DNA of 64,000 nt. Source: Sphingobium sp. (lineage in GTDB: Bacteria; Pseudomonadota; Alphaproteobacteria; Sphingomonadales; Sphingomonadaceae). Of the stretch, positions 27,915 to 35,790 are shown piece after piece (within the stretch, counting starts at the first letter, position 1; each line of letters opens with the position of its first letter). Made by a program: the position numbers and the translations under genes. The stretch is from positions 1-64,000 of the forward strand of contig JAGIAZ010000011.1 in NCBI GenBank assembly GCA_017744605.1, given 5' to 3'. The notes under the pieces were generated by a model. That model was not told the DNA's origin. It ran no database searches and saw only the letters and a list, made by a program, of their open reading frames with translations.

Positions 27915-28484
27915 ATGATCGGCCAAAATGTTCCCAATGTCTGCCTCAAGACCCGCGTTCGCGACGAGAGCGTCGGCGGTGACAATCCCTTCCGCTGGCA
28001 GGACGTGATGACCGGCGATCTGTTTGGCAAAGGTCGCCAGGTCGTTTTCAGCCTGCCCGGCGCCTTCACGCCGACCTGCTCGAATAGCCAGCTCCCCGGC
28101 TTCGAGGCGCTCTACGGCGAGTTCAAGGCCGCCGGCGTCGACGACATCTATTGCGTGTCGGTCAACGATGCGTTCGTCATGTACCAGTGGGGCAAGGCGC
28201 AGGGCGTGCGCAACGTGAAGCTGCTGCCCGATGGTTCGGGCAATTTCACGCGCCGCATGGGCATGCTCATCAACAAGGACCATCTCGGCTTCGGGTTCCG
28301 TAGCTGGCGCTATGCCATGATGATCGACGATGGCGTGATCACGCACATGTTCGTCGAGCCCGGCTGCAACGACTGCGGCGAGGACGCCGATCCTTATGGC
28401 GAGACGGCGCCCGAGCCGATCCTCGACTGGGTCAAGGCCAATCCTCGCAACGCGTCCGCAAACCGCGCACTCGCCGACGCCTGA
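27915..28484 (+). CDS. Peroxiredoxin (Prx5/redoxin family)
   Basis: This is a thiol peroxidase of 189 residues from the ATG at 27915, which has AGGAG 8 nt upstream. The peroxidatic Cys is in PGAFTPTCSNSQLPGFE, followed by GVDDIYCVSVNDAFVM. EPGCNDCGEDADPYG near the C-terminus offers Cys residues that could resolve the sulfenic acid. No glutaredoxin domain is fused. It should detoxify H2O2 or organic peroxides in the cytoplasm using a glutathione or glutaredoxin reductant. Confidence 0.9.
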   Translation: MIGQNVPNVCLKTRVRDESVGGDNPFRWQDVMTGDLFGKGRQVVFSLPGAFTPTCSNSQLPGFEALYGEFKAAGVDDIYCVSVNDAFVMYQWGKAQGVRNVKLLPDGSGNFTRRMGMLINKDHLGFGFRSWRYAMMIDDGVITHMFVEPGCNDCGEDADPYGETAPEPILDWVKANPRNASANRALADA

Positions 28485-28565
28485 CCTCCCCCCGCAGCGT
28501 CGGCAAACCTACCGCCGTGCCCGCCGTCGCCCTTGCGACGCGGGGCGGCGGTTTCTTTTGGGGGG

Positions 28566-29798
28566 TCAGGCGAGGTCCACTTCCTTGAGCGGGATCGCCG
28601 GATCGGCCAGCTGAGCCAGATCCAGTTTTGCGCCAGAGAGGATGTGGGCGCGGCCCTGCACATAGTCCCTAGTCTGATTGACGCAGTCGAGGGCGATGAC
28701 CTGGCCGTCGCGCAGATAGACGACCGAGAAGCTGCGGCTCGCGGGATCGCCGCGTACCAGCGCCTGATCGTGACCGATCGAGAGGCCCACGGTCTGGAGC
28801 TTCAGGTCATATTGGTTCGACCAGAACCAGGGCAAAGCCTCATAAGGCGCGGGATCGCCAAGGATATGCTGGACGGCGGTGCGGGCCTGATCATTGGCGT
28901 TCTGCACCGATTCCAGCCGCAGGCGCTGGCCCCGCGCGAAGCGGTTCTCATGCGCGGCGCAGTCGCCCACGGCGTAGACGTCCTCGAGCGAGGTACGGCA
29001 ATAGGCATCGACATCGACGCCGTCGCCGCCGGCTGCCCCTGCGAGAAGCAAGGGGGCGACCTCGGATATGATCCCGATCCCCACGATGACGGCGTCCGCG
29101 GGCAGGATTTCGCCGCCTTCGAGGCGCACGCCCGTCGCGCGGCCGTCCGCATCCGTCTCGATCGCCTCGACCTTGGCCGAGAGTCGCACGTCGACCCCGT
29201 GCGCGCGATGCTCGGCGGCATAGAAATCCGAGATGTCCGTGCCGGCCGTCCGGGAAAGCAGGCGATCCTGCGCTTCGACCAAAGTCACTTGCTTGCCCAG
29301 CTTGGCCAGCACCGCCGCCGCCTCGAGCCCGATATAGCCCCCGCCGATCACGACGAAGCGCCCGGCGTCCGGCAGGAGGGCCATGAGCCCATCGGCGTCG
29401 GCATGGGTTCGGACCGTGAACAGGCCGGTCGCGCCCGCGCCGGGGCAGGAGAGGGGCCGCGCCGCGCCGCCGCCGGCCCAGATGAGCTTGCCATAGCCGA
29501 TGTCGCGCCCTGTCGTAGTGCGAACGCTGTGCGCGATGGGATCGACCGCGGTGACGCGCTCGCCCAATGCCATGTCGATGCCGCGCTCGCCCCAGAAGGC
29601 CGGCGGCCGCAGCAAGATGCGCTCGAACGGCTTTTCGCCGGCGAGATAGTCCTTGGAGAGCGGCGGGCGCTCATAAGGCATGACGGTTTCCGCGCCGACG
29701 ATGGCCACGGAGCCGGCGTAATTCAGCTGCCGCAGCAGGATTGCCGCCTGTGCGCCCGCATGGCCCGCACCGACGATCAGACAGTCGAAATGGGACAT
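28566..29798 (-). CDS. FAD-dependent ferredoxin/rubredoxin reductase-type oxidoreductase
   Basis: This is a 410-residue two-dinucleotide-binding flavoprotein. The FAD site is DCLIVGAGHAGAQAA at the N-terminus. The NAD(P)H site is IGGGYIGLEAAAVLAKLG (near 150), and the FAD-binding VYAVGDCAAHEN (near 275) is followed by the reductase C-terminal domain. This matches NADH:ferredoxin or rubredoxin reductases that feed P450s and dioxygenases. I chose the ATG at 29798 because the nucleotide-binding strand begins right after it. No ferredoxin or oxygenase partner is adjacent. Confidence 0.88.
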   Translation of the reverse strand: MSHFDCLIVGAGHAGAQAAILLRQLNYAGSVAIVGAETVMPYERPPLSKDYLAGEKPFERILLRPPAFWGERGIDMALGERVTAVDPIAHSVRTTTGRDIGYGKLIWAGGGAARPLSCPGAGATGLFTVRTHADADGLMALLPDAGRFVVIGGGYIGLEAAAVLAKLGKQVTLVEAQDRLLSRTAGTDISDFYAAEHRAHGVDVRLSAKVEAIETDADGRATGVRLEGGEILPADAVIVGIGIISEVAPLLLAGAAGGDGVDVDAYCRTSLEDVYAVGDCAAHENRFARGQRLRLESVQNANDQARTAVQHILGDPAPYEALPWFWSNQYDLKLQTVGLSIGHDQALVRGDPASRSFSVVYLRDGQVIALDCVNQTRDYVQGRAHILSGAKLDLAQLADPAIPLKEVDLA

Positions 29799-29900
29799 GG
29801 CTGCTGTTGCTCCCCTCAGGCCGATCCATGTCTGCTTGCCAGACTCGCGCCGCTGCCGCAACGATGCTGAGAGCATATCCTTTGGGGCAGGATCAGACCA

Positions 29901-29929
29901 TTGACCGGGCCGGACCGCATGCGTATAGC
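29901..29929 (+). promoter_or_regulatory. tRNA-Met promoter
   Basis: TTGACC (29901-29906), exactly 17 bp, then TATAGC (29924-29929). This is the strongest sigma-70 match in the region, about 50 bp upstream of the tRNA. Confidence 0.6.
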
Positions 29930-29980
29930 GCCCCGACCGAACGCCGGGAGAGGCAAGCGCCTTCTTTCCGATGCCCTTGG

Positions 29981-30057
29981 GGCGGAGTAGCTCAGCCGGT
30001 TAGAGCAGCGGAATCATAATCCGCGTGTCGGGGGTTCGAGTCCCTCCTCCGCTACCA
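29981..30057 (+). tRNA. tRNA-Met (CAT), elongator type
   Basis: The 77-nt sequence folds as a standard cloverleaf. The acceptor strand GGCGGAG pairs with CTCCGCT, the D-arm is AGCTCAGCCGGTTAGAGC, and the anticodon arm GCGGA-ATCATAA-TCCGC carries anticodon CAT. The T-arm has GGTTCGAGTCC and CCA is encoded (30055-30057). It resembles the elongator tRNA-Met of alphaproteobacteria; tRNA-Ile2 (lysidine-modified CAT) is the alternative. Its 3' end is the integration site of the following element. Confidence 0.93.
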
Positions 30058-30195
30058 TTTTTTTGTTTGCCAATGCCCGTGGCAATTGAAAAAATCCCTA
30101 ATTTCCGCTAGCTTACAGGCAATCGCTGATTGTCGGCGATCGCCCTTGTTTGCCAGTAATCGTGGAAGATGGGGGCCTTTTTTTGGGGGCTTTGC
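30041..30195 (+). repeat. Left attachment region (tRNA end plus int leader)
   Basis: The att core TCCCTCCTCCGCTACCATTT (from 30041) lies in the tRNA T-arm and acceptor. It and the following ~130 bp of int leader recur as an imperfect direct copy at 50169-50318. Shared blocks include GATTGTCGGCGAT and CGTGGAAGATGGGGGCCTTT. Confidence 0.8.
30086..30114 (+). promoter_or_regulatory. Candidate integrase promoter
   Basis: TTGAAA (30086-30091), 17 bp, then TAGCTT (30109-30114). The same spacing and boxes (TTGAAA/TAGTTT) are kept in the right-hand copy at 50214-50242, which supports a functional site. Confidence 0.5.
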
Positions 30196-30203
30196 AAAGC
30201 CCC
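30186..30203. promoter_or_regulatory. Perfect 18-bp palindrome in the integrase leader
   Basis: GGGGCTTTG-CAAAGCCCC has no spacer and lies 18 bp before the integrase ATG. It could be an operator, or a hairpin that hides the ribosome site. The right-hand repeat loses similarity just at this point. Confidence 0.5.
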
Positions 30204-30221
30204 ACGGAAGCGAGGCCCCCA

Positions 30222-31418
30222 ATGGCGCTGACCGATACCGCGATCCGAAACGCAAAACCCAAGGAAAAGCCCTACAAAGTGGCGGACTCGCTGGGCCTCT
30301 ATCTGCTGGTCAATCCGAGGGGCAGCAAACTTTGGCGTGTGAAATACCGCATAAACGGTATCGAACGGAAACTGGCGCTGGGGTCCTACCCTGAGATCAC
30401 ACTGGCCGAGGCTCGTTCGGCGCGCGATGCGGCTCGCAGGCAGGTGGCGCACTCGGTTGATCCCAATTTTGCCAAGAGGCAGGCTCGGATTGAAGCGAGT
30501 ATGCGCGCGGAAAATAGCTTTGCCAAAGTGGCGGCCGAGTTGCTCGCTAAGCGAGAAAAAGAAGGCGTGTCGCCACGCACGCTGGAAAAATATCGTTGGC
30601 TAATAAAGCTGTTTGGAAGCGAGTTTGGGCGCAGGCCGGTTGCCGAGATCAGCCCCGCCGAGTTGTTGCATGAAATCAGACGTCACGAACGGCGGGGTCG
30701 ATACGAAACCGCTAAGCGGCTTCGTTCTTTTGCCAGTAGGGTGTTCCGCTACGCCGCTGCCACGGCACGGGCGGAGCGAGACCCTGCCCAATTGCTTTTG
30801 GGTGCGCTTATCCAGCCAAGGGTCAAGCATTTTGCTGCGATCACCGATCCCGTCGCGTTCGGTGGGCTGCTCCGGTCCATTGAGGACTATGAGGGCGATC
30901 CGGCAGTCATGCACGCGCTCAAACTTACGCCGCACTTGTTTCAGCGGCCCGGCGAGTTGCGGCAGATGGAATGGACCGAGATCAACTTTGAGAAAGCAAT
31001 CTGGACGCTGCCGTCCGAGAAAATGAAAATGCGGCAACCCCACGCGGTGCCGCTGTCGCGGCAGGCACTGGGGATTCTGGAGAGTATACGCGGGCTGACC
31101 GGGACAGGGAAATATGTGTTCCCCTCTGTTCGGACCCGAGCGCGTCCAATCTCTGAAAATACCGTCACCGGCGCGTTGCGCCGCATGGGCTACACCAAAG
31201 AGCAGATGACCACGCACGGCTTCCGCACATCGGCCTCCTCGCTGCTGAACGAATCCGGCAAATGGAACCCCGACGCGATCGAGCGGGCGCTAGCGCATAT
31301 GGTGTCCGGCGAGATACGCCGCATATACAATCAGTCAGCCTATTGGGCGGAACGCGTTGAAATGGCGCAATGGTGGAGCGATTATCTGGATAAATTGCGC
31401 GAAGGAGGGAACAGATGA
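30222..31418 (+). CDS. int: Tyrosine-type site-specific integrase (P4-like)
   Basis: This 398-residue integrase has an N-terminal arm-binding DUF4102-type domain (DTAIRNAKPKEKPYKVAD...GLYLLVNPRGSKLWRVKYR), a SAM-like core-binding domain and a catalytic domain. Catalytic residues visible are Arg in FQRPGELRQMEW, HGFR in TTHGFRTSASSLL, the His of LAHMVSG and the nucleophile Tyr in RRIYNQSAYW. I chose the ATG at 30222 because MALTDTAIRNAKP is the standard start. It should integrate the element at the adjacent tRNA-Met. Its stop overlaps the next gene. Confidence 0.95.
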   Translation: MALTDTAIRNAKPKEKPYKVADSLGLYLLVNPRGSKLWRVKYRINGIERKLALGSYPEITLAEARSARDAARRQVAHSVDPNFAKRQARIEASMRAENSFAKVAAELLAKREKEGVSPRTLEKYRWLIKLFGSEFGRRPVAEISPAELLHEIRRHERRGRYETAKRLRSFASRVFRYAAATARAERDPAQLLLGALIQPRVKHFAAITDPVAFGGLLRSIEDYEGDPAVMHALKLTPHLFQRPGELRQMEWTEINFEKAIWTLPSEKMKMRQPHAVPLSRQALGILESIRGLTGTGKYVFPSVRTRARPISENTVTGALRRMGYTKEQMTTHGFRTSASSLLNESGKWNPDAIERALAHMVSGEIRRIYNQSAYWAERVEMAQWWSDYLDKLREGGNR

Positions 31419-32314
31419 CCGGACGCCCCGGAGAAGGTTGGAAAATCTTCGCGGACGGGGACGAAGCCGACAACGTGCCGCTCTGGAAGGCGCTGGCTCA
31501 ATTCAGATCAGACGATCTGGACGCGGGCTTGAACATGAACGCGGCAATCATCAATCAGGCCAAGCCATCGCCGGTTCGATATTACAATCTCGCCTTCGTC
31601 ATCAGCTTTGGGTTCGGGTTCCTGTCCATAATCTTCCTGATCGGCCTCCTTGTGTCTGGCCATTCGGCAACGACGGACTTATTCTTCTATCTCACGCTGG
31701 CCACGTTGGCAGCCGCGATGGCGCCGCACCTCTGGCGACAGATTTACCAATACGGCCTGAAAATCCCCGATGCGCCGTTGAAATTGCCTCATACGCCGGA
31801 CCGACTTTTCGACGAGGTGCTTGGTTATTTGCAGAAGGTGGACGGGCCGCAAGCCTATTATCTTTCCCGCTTCCGCAAGAGACGGGTACCCCTCAAGCGC
31901 AGGCAATTTTTCGGCAGGCTGCGTTACTTCCTGTTCTCAGAGCATAGCAAAGATCGGGGGATGGTCATGCGCTATCCCACGGCGCTGTCGCTGCCCACCG
32001 ACCTTTATCTGCATCGCGATGATGTCGAGACGATGCTCGCGATGAGCAGGCCGAAGCGCAAAGGCGGGCCGGGACGGAATACCAAATACCGCTATGACGA
32101 TGCGATTATCGCGCTGATCGGCGATCCCCGGCTAAACGCTTTGGACGTGAAGAATCGCGCGGCGGCGATCAACACCGTCAAAGATTGGCTGTCCGAATGG
32201 TTCGAGACCAACGCCGATGAGTCAGGCGATGTGCCGCGCCGCGATCAGTTGACCCGCTACGCGGAAAAAATCTGCACGCGTCTGGAAATGATCGCGTCCG
32301 CCAAAGGCCGCTGA
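31415..32314 (+). CDS. Integrase-coupled membrane protein of unknown function
   Basis: This 299-residue protein has two hydrophobic spans (about 55-77 and 85-105). Basic and aromatic cytoplasmic stretches follow, including RFRKRRVPLKRRQFFGRLRYF, and then a C-terminal helical region (about 215-295). I do not recognise the family. The start overlaps the integrase stop (ATGA), so it is made with the integrase. A role in element maintenance or entry exclusion is possible but unsupported. Confidence 0.72.
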   Translation: MTGRPGEGWKIFADGDEADNVPLWKALAQFRSDDLDAGLNMNAAIINQAKPSPVRYYNLAFVISFGFGFLSIIFLIGLLVSGHSATTDLFFYLTLATLAAAMAPHLWRQIYQYGLKIPDAPLKLPHTPDRLFDEVLGYLQKVDGPQAYYLSRFRKRRVPLKRRQFFGRLRYFLFSEHSKDRGMVMRYPTALSLPTDLYLHRDDVETMLAMSRPKRKGGPGRNTKYRYDDAIIALIGDPRLNALDVKNRAAAINTVKDWLSEWFETNADESGDVPRRDQLTRYAEKICTRLEMIASAKGR

Positions 32315-32487
32315 GCGGCGCTATCGTTTTTCGATCACTGCGAAAGGATTTTTGGGCTGCATCCGCGCATTTCTGTAGCCCGCATCATCGGCGGACTTCC
32401 GCGACTTTCCCATTGCTGGACGACACACCGGCAACCGTGTGCAACTTGGCATGTCTCGCCGCGAATCGGCAGCAAGGAGACACGCAG

Positions 32488-32661
32488 ATGGAACCCATCG
32501 CCATATCCATCAATGACACCGCCAAAGCGCTCGGCGTCGGACGGTCGTCGGTTTACGCCCTGATCAAATCCGGCGGCCTCGACGCGATCAAGATCGGCAG
32601 GCGGACCCTGTTGACCACCGAGTCCATCCGTCGCCTGGCACAGTCCCGACTCGCTTTCTGA
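32488..32661 (+). CDS. Excisionase-family HTH protein
   Basis: This 57-residue MerR/HTH_17-type DNA-binding protein has ISINDTAKALGVGRSSVYALI, then KIGRRTLLTTESIRRLAQS, the winged-helix layout of Xis-like proteins. AGGAGA lies 8 nt upstream of the ATG at 32488. It probably directs excision with the integrase or controls transfer genes. The gap before it (32315-32487) shows no clear promoter. Confidence 0.85.
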   Translation: MEPIAISINDTAKALGVGRSSVYALIKSGGLDAIKIGRRTLLTTESIRRLAQSRLAF

Positions 32662-32767
32662 CCGCAGGCGCTCCCCGGCCCGCCTTTGAAATTGGCGGGG
32701 CGCTCCGCACCTGCCTCCCCGAACCACCCCGAACGCACGCCATCGTGATTTCACGAAAGGATGTCGC

Positions 32768-33382
32768 ATGTCCATTTTCCACCGCGCCTTGGATCGGCTT
32801 GCCGATCTCCGCTGGGTTGGCCGCAAGGTCACACTCCACTTCACCGCCGATTATCGCATTGCCCGCTTCACCCTGCCGCTAATCAAGCGGCTGCTCGCCG
32901 ACGACGAGGATGGCGAGACCTACCGCTGTTCGATCGCCCAATGGACGATCAACGAGCGCCCACCGCTCCACGTTCACCGGGGCGTCGTTTCGACGCTGCG
33001 CATCGACGGCCCGTTGCAGAGCGCGGGCACGAGCTATCTGCCGCTGGGTGGCCTGCTCGAAGCCCCGCACGTCACCGCGCATCTCGATCCCATCGAGGCC
33101 AACCGGCTCGATGGCCGGGTGCAGGAGGCTATCGACCGGACCCTGCATGATTGGATCGTCGAACATCGCCTTTACGACCAGCCGCGCCAGCTTCGGGAAA
33201 TCGATCGGCGCGAGGCCGACCGCGAAGCCCGCGCCGTGATCGCGCGATGGGTGGCCGAGCATTGGCCCAGACCGGCGACCGGGGCCGTGCCGAACGCCAG
33301 CGACGAACTCGGCGATTGCTGTTCGGGCGAACCCGACACCGCCTTGTGCGAAGCTTGCCGGAAAGGATCGGACCATGCCTGA
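32768..33382 (+). CDS. Hypothetical protein with C-terminal Cys cluster
   Basis: This 204-residue soluble protein sits between the excisionase-like gene and the mobilisation genes. The central part is beta-rich and the region around 110-170 is helical and charged. The C-terminus carries CCSGEPDTALCEAC, a CC-x7-CxxC pattern that could bind zinc. I do not recognise the family; plasmid- and island-borne homologues would be expected. It may be a transfer or replication accessory. Confidence 0.65.
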   Translation: MSIFHRALDRLADLRWVGRKVTLHFTADYRIARFTLPLIKRLLADDEDGETYRCSIAQWTINERPPLHVHRGVVSTLRIDGPLQSAGTSYLPLGGLLEAPHVTAHLDPIEANRLDGRVQEAIDRTLHDWIVEHRLYDQPRQLREIDRREADREARAVIARWVAEHWPRPATGAVPNASDELGDCCSGEPDTALCEACRKGSDHA

Positions 33383-33484
33383 TACGACCGCCCTTCTGGC
33401 AAGGTTGCAGGGCTGCGATGCTACGCATCGAGCCAGTAATTCAGATACACACCTCACGCACGGGTGCATCCAGCTTTTCCGCCA

Positions 33485-33575
33485 TTTTTCGCGAGTGCGC
33501 CGCGAGTGCGCTCGGCCGGCGACTTGGCGAACCGACGCCTTCTCGCGGTTTTTCGAGAGTGCGCCGCGCACTCTC
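33485..33575. promoter_or_regulatory. Repeated motif and palindrome upstream of the mobilisation genes (oriT or operator candidate)
   Basis: TTTTTCGCGAGTGCGCCGCG (33485-33504) recurs with one mismatch at 33549-33568, 64 bp away. The first copy runs into a direct repeat of GCGAGTGCGC. The second forms a perfect palindrome, GAGAGTGCGC-C-GCGCACTCTC (33555-33575), immediately before the ribosome site of the ribbon-helix-helix gene. The position suggests either an autoregulatory operator of that protein or part of oriT. Confidence 0.55.
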
Positions 33576-33589
33576 AGGGAGGCAGCGCT

Positions 33590-33961
33590 ATGAAGCCGGT
33601 CCAATACACGGTCCGCCTGCCGGTTTCGCTCGACAAGGCGCTCCGAGCGCTCGCCGAGCGGCAGGAGGTGAGCACCTACGCAGTGCTTCAACGCTGCGTG
33701 AAGGCAGGCGTCGCCACGCTCGCAAATCCACCGATCCGCGACACCTCACCGCGCGAGATCGTCGCCGAACTGGCGTCGGTCAGCACGCGCATGGTCGATG
33801 TCGAGCGGATGCTGGACCGGACCCTGTTCACCGCCTGCGCCGCCTATTGCTACGCCCGTACCGCGGCAATGGGCACGCGGACGACCGACGAGGCCATCAC
33901 CGCCGACATCAATGCGGCCTATGATCGCCAGCGGCGGCTCTCGCAGGAGAAGCGGCCATGA
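33590..33961 (+). CDS. Ribbon-helix-helix mobilisation accessory protein
   Basis: This 123-residue protein has an N-terminal ribbon-helix-helix motif (VQYTVRLPVSLDKALRALAE, then VSTYAVLQRCVKAG). A helical C-terminal half may contact the relaxase or coupling protein. The ATG at 33590 was chosen because AGGGAGG lies 7 nt upstream and the ribbon begins right after it. It overlaps the TraD-type gene by four bases. The repeats just upstream are its likely binding sites. By position it resembles MobC/TraY-type accessory factors. Confidence 0.75.
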   Translation: MKPVQYTVRLPVSLDKALRALAERQEVSTYAVLQRCVKAGVATLANPPIRDTSPREIVAELASVSTRMVDVERMLDRTLFTACAAYCYARTAAMGTRTTDEAITADINAAYDRQRRLSQEKRP

Positions 33962-35790
33962 CCCAGTCCCATGATCGCCGCATCCACGCCGACGCCTTGC
34001 GCCGGCATCATCGGCTTAGCCAATGGGAGCGCCTCAAGCGGCAGGTCGGCATTATGCTGGCATCAATCGCCCTGGGTGCGCTCGGCGCGCCCTACGCCAT
34101 GCTCGACAGGGACGAGCAATGGGCGATCGGCGCCTTTGCCTATGCGCGGGGAGCGCTTTGGATCGCGCTCCGCCCCGATCCGGAAATCCATGTCACATAC
34201 AAGGGAGTGCAACATCGCGTCCCGGCACGTGCCGTGGTGGCTGATCGCTACTATCGCCGATCGGTATCGCGCGCCTTGGACCTATCGGGCAAAGGCGGAT
34301 TGCTGGCCTTTATAGGGTGGCTGTGCGGCCAGTTCTTCTTGCGCGGCGTCATCGCCCGGCGGCGTGAGCGGGCTTTGCGCGATCGTGTCATCGCCGGAAC
34401 CCTCGTCATCTCCGAAAAGCAGCTTGCGGCGCTGACCGCCGCCGAATCCGATGCCCGTGCGCTTGCTATCGGTTCGGTGCCAATCCCGTCGCGACTCGAA
34501 ACCCGGCACATGGCGATGATCGGCACGACCGGCAGCGGCAAGACCACGGCGTTGCGCCAATTGCTCGATCGCATCGAGGCGCGCGGTGAAGCTGCGCTGG
34601 TCTATGATACCAGCGGCGAGTTCATCGCGCACTATTATGACCCCGAGCGCGGCGACATCATCCTGAACCCGTTCGACGCTCGCTGCGCCTTCTGGTCGCC
34701 CTTCGCCGAGATCACCCATCCTGCCGACGCCGACCGAATCGCGCAGCAGCTTATCACCGAGACCGGCCAGCACGACCGCGATGTCTGGCTGGAAACCAGC
34801 CGCATCCTCGTCGCCAATATGATCCGGGCGTTATGGCGCGAGGGCAAAACCACCTTGCCCGATTTGCTGAACGCGCTTCAGGATCGCACCAAGGACGACC
34901 TCAAAATCTGGCTCGCGGGCAGTTCATCGGCGCGCACTTTCGCCGAGGACGCCGACCGCGCCACCGGCAGCGTCTTGTTCATGCTCGCCAAGGCCGCCAA
35001 CCTGATCCAGTTCCTGCGCGCCGAGGGCGGCGATAGCGAGCCATTCGCGTTCCGGGATTTCATCGCAAGCCTCGACAACCGGACGGGCGCGCGTCCGTGG
35101 ATATTCGTGCCGCGCAAGGAGGATTATTTCGAGGCGTCGAAGCCCCTGCTCGCCTGCTGGCTGGAATGCGCGGCCAGCGCCGTGCTCGGGCTTCCGCCAT
35201 CGCCCGACCGGCGCATCTGGTTCGTGTTGGACGAGCTGGCCGACTTGCCGCGCGTCGATAATCTCGCACGGCTCTTGCCCGAAGGCCGCAAGTTCGGCTC
35301 CGCCGTCGTGCTGACCTTTCAGGCGCTCGGCCAGATGCGGCACCGCTATGGGCCGCAGATCGCCGAGTCGATGCTGGGGTGCTGCAACACCAAGCTGTTC
35401 CTGCAAACCATCGACAGCGAAACCCGCGTCTGGGCCAGCCAGACGATCGGCGAGTGCGAAGTCGAAATCCAGACCATGACCGACTCGCTCGCTGAGGGCG
35501 ACGATACGCCGCGCACGACCTTGGGGCGGGTGCGGAAGATGCGGCCAGCCGTCCTCGAAAGCGAACTGCGACTGTCCAAGTTCGAGGGCTATTTGCTGTT
35601 ACCGGACGGTTTGCCGGTCGCGCTGATCAGGCTGACCGCCGATCATATCGCGCGGCGCGGCAAGGCCCGTCAGCCGGGGTTCGTCGCGGGCGATCCGAAG
35701 AATACCCTATGGCAACAGGCTACTCAGGCTGCGCCGCCACCGTCATCACCGCCGCCCCCGCCCTCCCCCAAGAGCCAAGGTCCGGTCTGA
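33958..35790 (+). CDS. traD: TraD/VirD4-family coupling protein
   Basis: This is an inner-membrane ATPase of 610 residues that delivers the relaxosome to a secretion channel. Two N-terminal membrane spans (about 31-50 and 108-127) are followed by the RecA-like domain, with Walker A GTTGSGKTTAL and Walker B IWFVLDELADLPR. The element encodes no secretion apparatus, so this protein would have to dock on a helper's channel. The C-terminus is Pro/Ser-rich. It overlaps the relaxase gene by one base. Confidence 0.92.
   Translation: MTQSHDRRIHADALRRHHRLSQWERLKRQVGIMLASIALGALGAPYAMLDRDEQWAIGAFAYARGALWIALRPDPEIHVTYKGVQHRVPARAVVADRYYRRSVSRALDLSGKGGLLAFIGWLCGQFFLRGVIARRRERALRDRVIAGTLVISEKQLAALTAAESDARALAIGSVPIPSRLETRHMAMIGTTGSGKTTALRQLLDRIEARGEAALVYDTSGEFIAHYYDPERGDIILNPFDARCAFWSPFAEITHPADADRIAQQLITETGQHDRDVWLETSRILVANMIRALWREGKTTLPDLLNALQDRTKDDLKIWLAGSSSARTFAEDADRATGSVLFMLAKAANLIQFLRAEGGDSEPFAFRDFIASLDNRTGARPWIFVPRKEDYFEASKPLLACWLECAASAVLGLPPSPDRRIWFVLDELADLPRVDNLARLLPEGRKFGSAVVLTFQALGQMRHRYGPQIAESMLGCCNTKLFLQTIDSETRVWASQTIGECEVEIQTMTDSLAEGDDTPRTTLGRVRKMRPAVLESELRLSKFEGYLLLPDGLPVALIRLTADHIARRGKARQPGFVAGDPKNTLWQQATQAAPPPSSPPPPPSPKSQGPV

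Noticed and set aside
29981-30057. Initiator tRNA-fMet
   Set aside because: The anticodon stem lacks the three consecutive G:C pairs typical of initiators, so elongator Met (or Ile2) fits better.
33375-33593. 72-codon frame overlapping the end of the Cys-cluster protein
   Set aside because: It covers the repeat-rich operator/oriT-like region, its sequence reflects the repeats, and no family is recognisable. A real small gene is not excluded.
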